From Methanosarcinales archaeon (GTDB lineage: Archaea > Halobacteriota > Methanosarcinia > Methanosarcinales > Methanocomedenaceae), in contig JAUWRA010000002.1 of assembly GCA_030610815.1 (NCBI GenBank), positions 1-41,884 on the forward strand: a stretch of 41,884 bases of DNA. Reading direction: 5' to 3'. Shown here piece after piece: positions 38,046 through 41,884 of this stretch (the first letter of the stretch is position 1; each line of letters opens with the position of its first letter). Below the pieces are notes generated by a model that was given only the letters and a program-made list of their open reading frames with translations, searched no databases and was not told the origin of the DNA. Position numbers and translations under genes: made by a program.

Positions 38046-40385
38046 ATGCACAAACCCGAACTATTAGCACCAGCCGGAAGCAAAGAAGCCCTTATCGCAG
38101 CAATTGAAAACGGAGCCGATGCCGTATATTTCGGCGGACCAACCTTAAGCGCAAGGCATGATGCCGCCCTTACCCATGATGAACTTGAATGGGCTATTGA
38201 TTACGCCCACATTAACAAAGCTAAAGCATACGTAACAGTCAACACCCTTATCAAGGATACAGAGCTCGAAAAAGCCACCGAATACCTGCAATTCCTCTGC
38301 AATGCAGGAGCAGATGCAGTACTTGTTCAGGATATCGGTATCGTGCGATTATTAAAGGACCAGCTCCCCCAGCTTCCGGTCCATGCCAGTACACAGATGA
38401 CCATCCACAATATAGAAGGTGTACGATACCTTGAGGAAATGGGAGTAAAACGCATAGTGATTGCAAGAGAGCTTTCCCTTGAAGAGATCAGGAGAATAAA
38501 ATCCCAAACCAACACCGAGATAGAAGTCTTTATCCACGGTGCGCTGTGCTTTTCATACTCAGGCCAGTGTCTTTTCAGCAGCATGATAGGCGATAAAAGC
38601 GGGAACCGCGGCTACTGTACCCAGCCCTGCCGCAGGAAATATATAATTGATGGAGCAAAGGGCCACCTCCTGAGTCCAAAGGACCTCAACATAAGCGAGC
38701 ACATCGGACACCTGATAGAATCAGGCATCGATTCTTTCAAAATAGAAGGCAGATTGAAGCACCCTGAATATGTGGCAGGTGTGGTACGAATTTACAGTAG
38801 TCTTATAGAGAGATATCTTGAAAACCCAGGCGATTTCCATGTATCCTATAATGAACAGCACACACTGCGCCAGCTTTTTAACCGCGGGTTTACACAAGGG
38901 TATTACTTTGGAAATCCCGGCGGCAACCTAATGAGCAGGCAGCAGCCGCATAACCAGGGAACGTATCTCGGACAGGTTGTCAAATACGACTGGGAAAGGA
39001 AATTTGCCTACATACAGATCGAGCAGCCATTAAGGATAGGCGATGGAATCGGTACCCAGGGGCGGGGCACAGGAACTACGGTACGAAGTATGTACATCAA
39101 TAACCAGAGTGTGGAAAGCACCCCTGCCTGTGCAACAGTTAAAATACCCATGGAAAAGACCGTTTACAGAAATGAGACCGTTTTAAAGACGTATGACTTC
39201 AGGCTTATGGAATCTCTTGGGATTAAAGATGTCATGAAAAGAATTCCCATCAAAATGTCATTTACAGCAAAACATGGGGAACCGGCAGCACTTTGCATTA
39301 CAGACGGCGAGAACGAGGTCATGCAAACCGGAGATATTCCACAGCGTGCAAAGGGAGGCCAGATATCAGAAGATTCTATAATCCGGCAGTTGAAGAAACT
39401 TAGCAATACCATTTTTGAGCCGGAAAACATCAAGGTCAATCTGGAAGCAGATATTTTCATCCCAATTTCCCAGCTAAATACTCTTCGCAGGACAGCCGTT
39501 AAAAGGCTTGAAAAAGAACGCACAAAGAACTGGAAACGAACATGCAGCAAACCCTGGATTATTTTCGATGGCCAGAAGATACAAAATAAACCCCTCTCCC
39601 CTCTCCTGTCCGTAAATACTTGCACCCTGGAAACTTTTAAGGCGGCAGTTGACGGTGGTGCGGATGTGGTTTATTTTGGTGAAGAAAATTTCACAGGGCA
39701 TTTGCTTACAATAGAAGATTACCGGTTTGCCATTGAGTATGGTAAGGAGAAAGGAGTGGAAGTCTATCTAGGTACACCAAGAATAGCTAAAAAACCAGAA
39801 GGATTTGATTCATTCCCTGACCACACTGGATTTCTTATAGCAAACACGGGTGTCCTGCATAGTCTTCTTGACTCTGGTAAAAAGTCACTTGTCATTGACT
39901 ATCCGCTTAATGTTTTTAACAGGCTTGCAATGGCTCATTATCTGGAGCACTGCCAGAGGGTGACTCTTTCGCCTGAGCTTACACTGGATGAAATAAAACA
40001 GATAGCTCCCCATGGTATGGTGGAATGTATCGTTCACGGTTTTTTCCCTGTAATGGTATCTGAACATGACCTTTTGGGAGAGCTGTTCCCTGATTATAAA
40101 ATTCATGGTGCCCTGCTGGAAGATGTAAAGGGTTTTACTTTCCAGGTGAAAACCGATGGGGACGGACGTACTTATATTATGAACTCCAGGGAACTGTGTA
40201 TGCTCGACCACATTCCTGAACTGATTGAAGCAGGTGTCAGCTGCCTGAGAATTGAGGCAAAAACGTATGACAGGAAAACTACTGGAAAGTTGACAGGACT
40301 TTACAGGAAGGCTATTGATAACAGGACCAATGGTCACTGCGGCGGCGAATCTACTTCAGGGCATTATTTCAAGGGTGTTTTGTGA
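38046..40385 (+). CDS. Peptidase U32-family protein, two-domain (RlhA/TrhP-like)
   Basis: This is 779 residues. The N-terminal U32 domain (about 1-320) begins P-E-L-L-A-P-A-G-S and carries the four Cys proposed to bind an iron-sulfur cluster (C168, C175, C191, C195). E-G-R-L-K-H-P-E-Y-V at about 235-244 is the family signature. A middle part resembles DUF3656 (about 330-470), and a second U32-like half starts near 520 (T-F-K-A-A-V-D-G-G-A-D-V-V-Y-F-G). Bacterial relatives hydroxylate rRNA (RlhA) or tRNA uridine 34 (TrhP) rather than cut peptides. The archaeal role is not established. No Shine-Dalgarno is visible, so it may be leaderless. Confidence 0.88.
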   Translation: MHKPELLAPAGSKEALIAAIENGADAVYFGGPTLSARHDAALTHDELEWAIDYAHINKAKAYVTVNTLIKDTELEKATEYLQFLCNAGADAVLVQDIGIVRLLKDQLPQLPVHASTQMTIHNIEGVRYLEEMGVKRIVIARELSLEEIRRIKSQTNTEIEVFIHGALCFSYSGQCLFSSMIGDKSGNRGYCTQPCRRKYIIDGAKGHLLSPKDLNISEHIGHLIESGIDSFKIEGRLKHPEYVAGVVRIYSSLIERYLENPGDFHVSYNEQHTLRQLFNRGFTQGYYFGNPGGNLMSRQQPHNQGTYLGQVVKYDWERKFAYIQIEQPLRIGDGIGTQGRGTGTTVRSMYINNQSVESTPACATVKIPMEKTVYRNETVLKTYDFRLMESLGIKDVMKRIPIKMSFTAKHGEPAALCITDGENEVMQTGDIPQRAKGGQISEDSIIRQLKKLSNTIFEPENIKVNLEADIFIPISQLNTLRRTAVKRLEKERTKNWKRTCSKPWIIFDGQKIQNKPLSPLLSVNTCTLETFKAAVDGGADVVYFGEENFTGHLLTIEDYRFAIEYGKEKGVEVYLGTPRIAKKPEGFDSFPDHTGFLIANTGVLHSLLDSGKKSLVIDYPLNVFNRLAMAHYLEHCQRVTLSPELTLDEIKQIAPHGMVECIVHGFFPVMVSEHDLLGELFPDYKIHGALLEDVKGFTFQVKTDGDGRTYIMNSRELCMLDHIPELIEAGVSCLRIEAKTYDRKTTGKLTGLYRKAIDNRTNGHCGGESTSGHYFKGVL

Positions 40386-40487
40386 AAGTATTTTTAGCTA
40401 TTTTATTGTTTAAATGAAGACCGTTATTCTTAATTACAGGAAAGCTCTACAAGCTACCAGACCATAAAATCCAAAGGGGTAATTCCA

Positions 40488-41654
40488 TTGAACGTGCTTG
40501 ACACATCAAAACACACAAAAGATGAATTGACCGAGATACTGAGAAAGGAACTGGCAGATAACCCTATCTTAATTCTCACCGGTCCGCAGGGCGGCGGCAA
40601 GACCACCATCAGTGTCGGAATGGCAGATGAGAATGTTGGTGCCATCTATGAGGGACGGGCACGTTCTGCCCAGCCAGTAATAATTATCCGGAAGGATATA
40701 ACAGATAAAATGGAACAGGAGATTGTGGAACGGCGCAAGCTTCCGATCTTTGATGGGGATGACCCCATATATGTGGATGTTAAAATGCTGGATAAGCTCA
40801 ATTACATCATTGAAGATGTCTTCGATGTAATGGAACTGGGCGAAGAGCAATTATTCAATGAGATATCACAGTTGGCAGCCAAAATAGGGGTTAAACCCAA
40901 GCAGATCGAGATCATTGCTGATGAAGATATACTGGTGAGGCGCAGGCTTCAGCGCCACATGGATGCCAAAGAAAGGCTGGAAGAACTACTTAAAAAGGAA
41001 AAAAAGTATGGTATAAAGTCCAATATGTTGGGTATCCAGGGTGCTAAGGTCCTGGATATATTGAACCGGGAAGGGGTTGGAAACTACGATGACAGCCAGT
41101 TCTCAAGGACTGTGAAGGATTTTGACCGGATACTACCCACCCGGGATATGACCCTTGGCCAGTGCCTGCTTAAGGTAGTGGAGATCTCCAATGAGGAGCG
41201 GAAGGAATCCGGTTTCCTGGTCCTGCATACTGATGATGACAAGCAGAAGATCATCAGCGACCTTGTTGTGGGAAAACATGAGAATTCCATGATCGGTGTA
41301 ACACTGCTGGAAATATATGTAGGGTACAGGCAGAGCCGGCATATGTACCAGACCTATAAAAGCAACCTGGAAGGAAAGGTGGAAGTCATACACTCCTTCA
41401 CACCTGAATTGCAGCTTGAGGTGGGATTCAAGCAACTCGCGGACATGAACCTTGATCGCATTTCCGAAGAGGATGACACCGGATTAGTGTCCGTTGCCGA
41501 CAAGGCAGCTGCTGATAGGTTTGGAATTATCGTCAGTGTAGTGGATACTGACGGTAATATTGAATCATCAGAACCTGAGAGGATAGAGGAACTTGAGCGG
41601 ATAATGTTCGAGGCCTACCAGGAATTCAAGGCTGCCCAGGGTTTGAACGAATAG
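40488..41654 (+). CDS. P-loop NTPase-like protein, unrecognised family
   Basis: This is 388 residues from a TTG at 40488, supported by AAAGGGG eight bases ahead. A Walker A motif L-T-G-P-Q-G-G-G-K-T-T (30-40) opens the fold. The middle (about 90-210) is long, charged and probably helical, and the C-terminal third has mixed alpha/beta character with a Glu-rich end. There is no signal peptide or membrane segment. I cannot place it in a named family; nucleotide binding is the only supported statement. The neighbouring U32 gene is 102 bases upstream on the same strand. Confidence 0.75.
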   Translation: MNVLDTSKHTKDELTEILRKELADNPILILTGPQGGGKTTISVGMADENVGAIYEGRARSAQPVIIIRKDITDKMEQEIVERRKLPIFDGDDPIYVDVKMLDKLNYIIEDVFDVMELGEEQLFNEISQLAAKIGVKPKQIEIIADEDILVRRRLQRHMDAKERLEELLKKEKKYGIKSNMLGIQGAKVLDILNREGVGNYDDSQFSRTVKDFDRILPTRDMTLGQCLLKVVEISNEERKESGFLVLHTDDDKQKIISDLVVGKHENSMIGVTLLEIYVGYRQSRHMYQTYKSNLEGKVEVIHSFTPELQLEVGFKQLADMNLDRISEEDDTGLVSVADKAAADRFGIIVSVVDTDGNIESSEPERIEELERIMFEAYQEFKAAQGLNE

Positions 41655-41723
41655 AATTTTTTGCAATATAATAATAATTGATACTAATGTCTAAACACTT
41701 AAATCTTCAGACGATTATAATTT

Positions 41724-41750
41724 AACCACAGAGGACACAGAGAAACACAG
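41724..41750. repeat. Quasi-repeat arm (CACAGAG units)
   Basis: AACCACAGAGGACACAGAG followed by AAACACAG is the same type of arm as at 27884-27912. Its expected inverted partner is not in the window. The intron-like sequence begins within a few bases of its end. Confidence 0.7.
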
Positions 41751-41752
41751 GC

Positions 41753-41884
41753 GTGCCGAGATAAATTCATACTCGCCAGTTGGTGCAAATCCAACCTGAG
41801 GAAAGGCTAGCCACCACCTCTGAACTGAACCCCGCACCCAGTCTGGTAACAGACTGTTGTGAAGCTGGGGGGATGGGATAATAG
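41753..41884 (+). mobile_element. Possible 5' end of a group II intron (domain I RNA)
   Basis: From a GTGCC that could be the 5' splice end, the sequence is a chain of small hairpins: GTTGG/CCAAC around TGCAAAT (41779-41795), GAGG/CCTC around GGCTAGCC (41798-41820), and AGTCTG-GTAA-CAGACT with a GNRA loop (41840-41855) followed by GTTGTGAAGCTGGGG. This resembles domain I of archaeal group II introns as I remember them. The window ends before any reverse transcriptase gene. Confidence 0.4.

Overview
The window looks like chromosomal DNA of an archaeon related to the Methanosarcinales, most plausibly an anaerobic methane or alkane oxidiser of the ANME-2, Methanoperedens or GoM-Arc1 type. Three things point there. 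There is a complete F420H2 dehydrogenase operon (fpoABCDHIJJKLMNO) that includes fpoO, which I know from Methanosarcinales. Acetyl-CoA synthetase is the ADP-forming type. Extracytoplasmic multiheme c-type cytochromes are present. Alba, KptA, PurP, a CDKAL1-type methylthiotransferase and TATA/BRE promoters confirm Archaea. The genus is inference.

Layout. (1) 1-4.7 kb: a very large secreted protein on the minus strand, cut by the window edge, has a long NosD-type beta-helix followed by c-type heme motifs. Divergent from it are a membrane-anchored five-heme cytochrome and a V4R-like protein. (2) 4.9-8.7 kb: NfnAB/SudAB-type flavin/iron-sulfur transhydrogenase and a CoA-disulfide-reductase-like flavoprotein preceded by a structured leader or small RNA. 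(3) 8.7-13.6 kb: RNA 3'-phosphate cyclase meeting KptA tail to tail, then ADP-forming acyl-CoA synthetase alpha/beta, Alba and a DUF366-like gene. (4) 13.8-24.1 kb: the fpo operon, without fpoF, closed by a hairpin and T-tract. (5) 24.1-27.6 kb: e-MtaB, PurP, tRNA-Gly(CCC) behind three tandem GC-rich hairpins, and an RHH/PIN toxin-antitoxin-like pair. (6) 28.0-35.6 kb: a long minus-strand block of two ABC export systems and a four-gene family of small DUF2178-like membrane proteins with an XRE regulator. (7) 35.6-38.0 kb: a disturbed region with short quasi-repeats, a dapB remnant, a methyltransferase and a DsrE-like gene that both lack ATG/GTG/TTG starts, and several inverted repeats, one resembling an integron attC site. 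(8) 38.0-41.9 kb: a two-domain U32 protein, an unrecognised P-loop protein, and what may be the 5' end of a group II intron.

How the genes fit together. Fpo oxidises F420H2 (through FpoF encoded elsewhere), reduces methanophenazine and moves ions. Nfn balances ferredoxin and NAD(P)H. ADP-forming Acs conserves energy from acetyl-CoA. The heme proteins could carry electrons from the membrane pool to the cell surface. That last link is inference.

Most interesting items: the beta-helix/multiheme fusion with its divergent pentaheme partner; a 35-bp tandem duplication that created a 12-codon ORF linking two transporter genes through ATGA overlaps; a dispersed family of hairpins built from roughly 8-10-nt quasi-repeats; two adjacent genes with apparent ATT starts; and structured RNA candidates at 7.2 and 26.7 kb.
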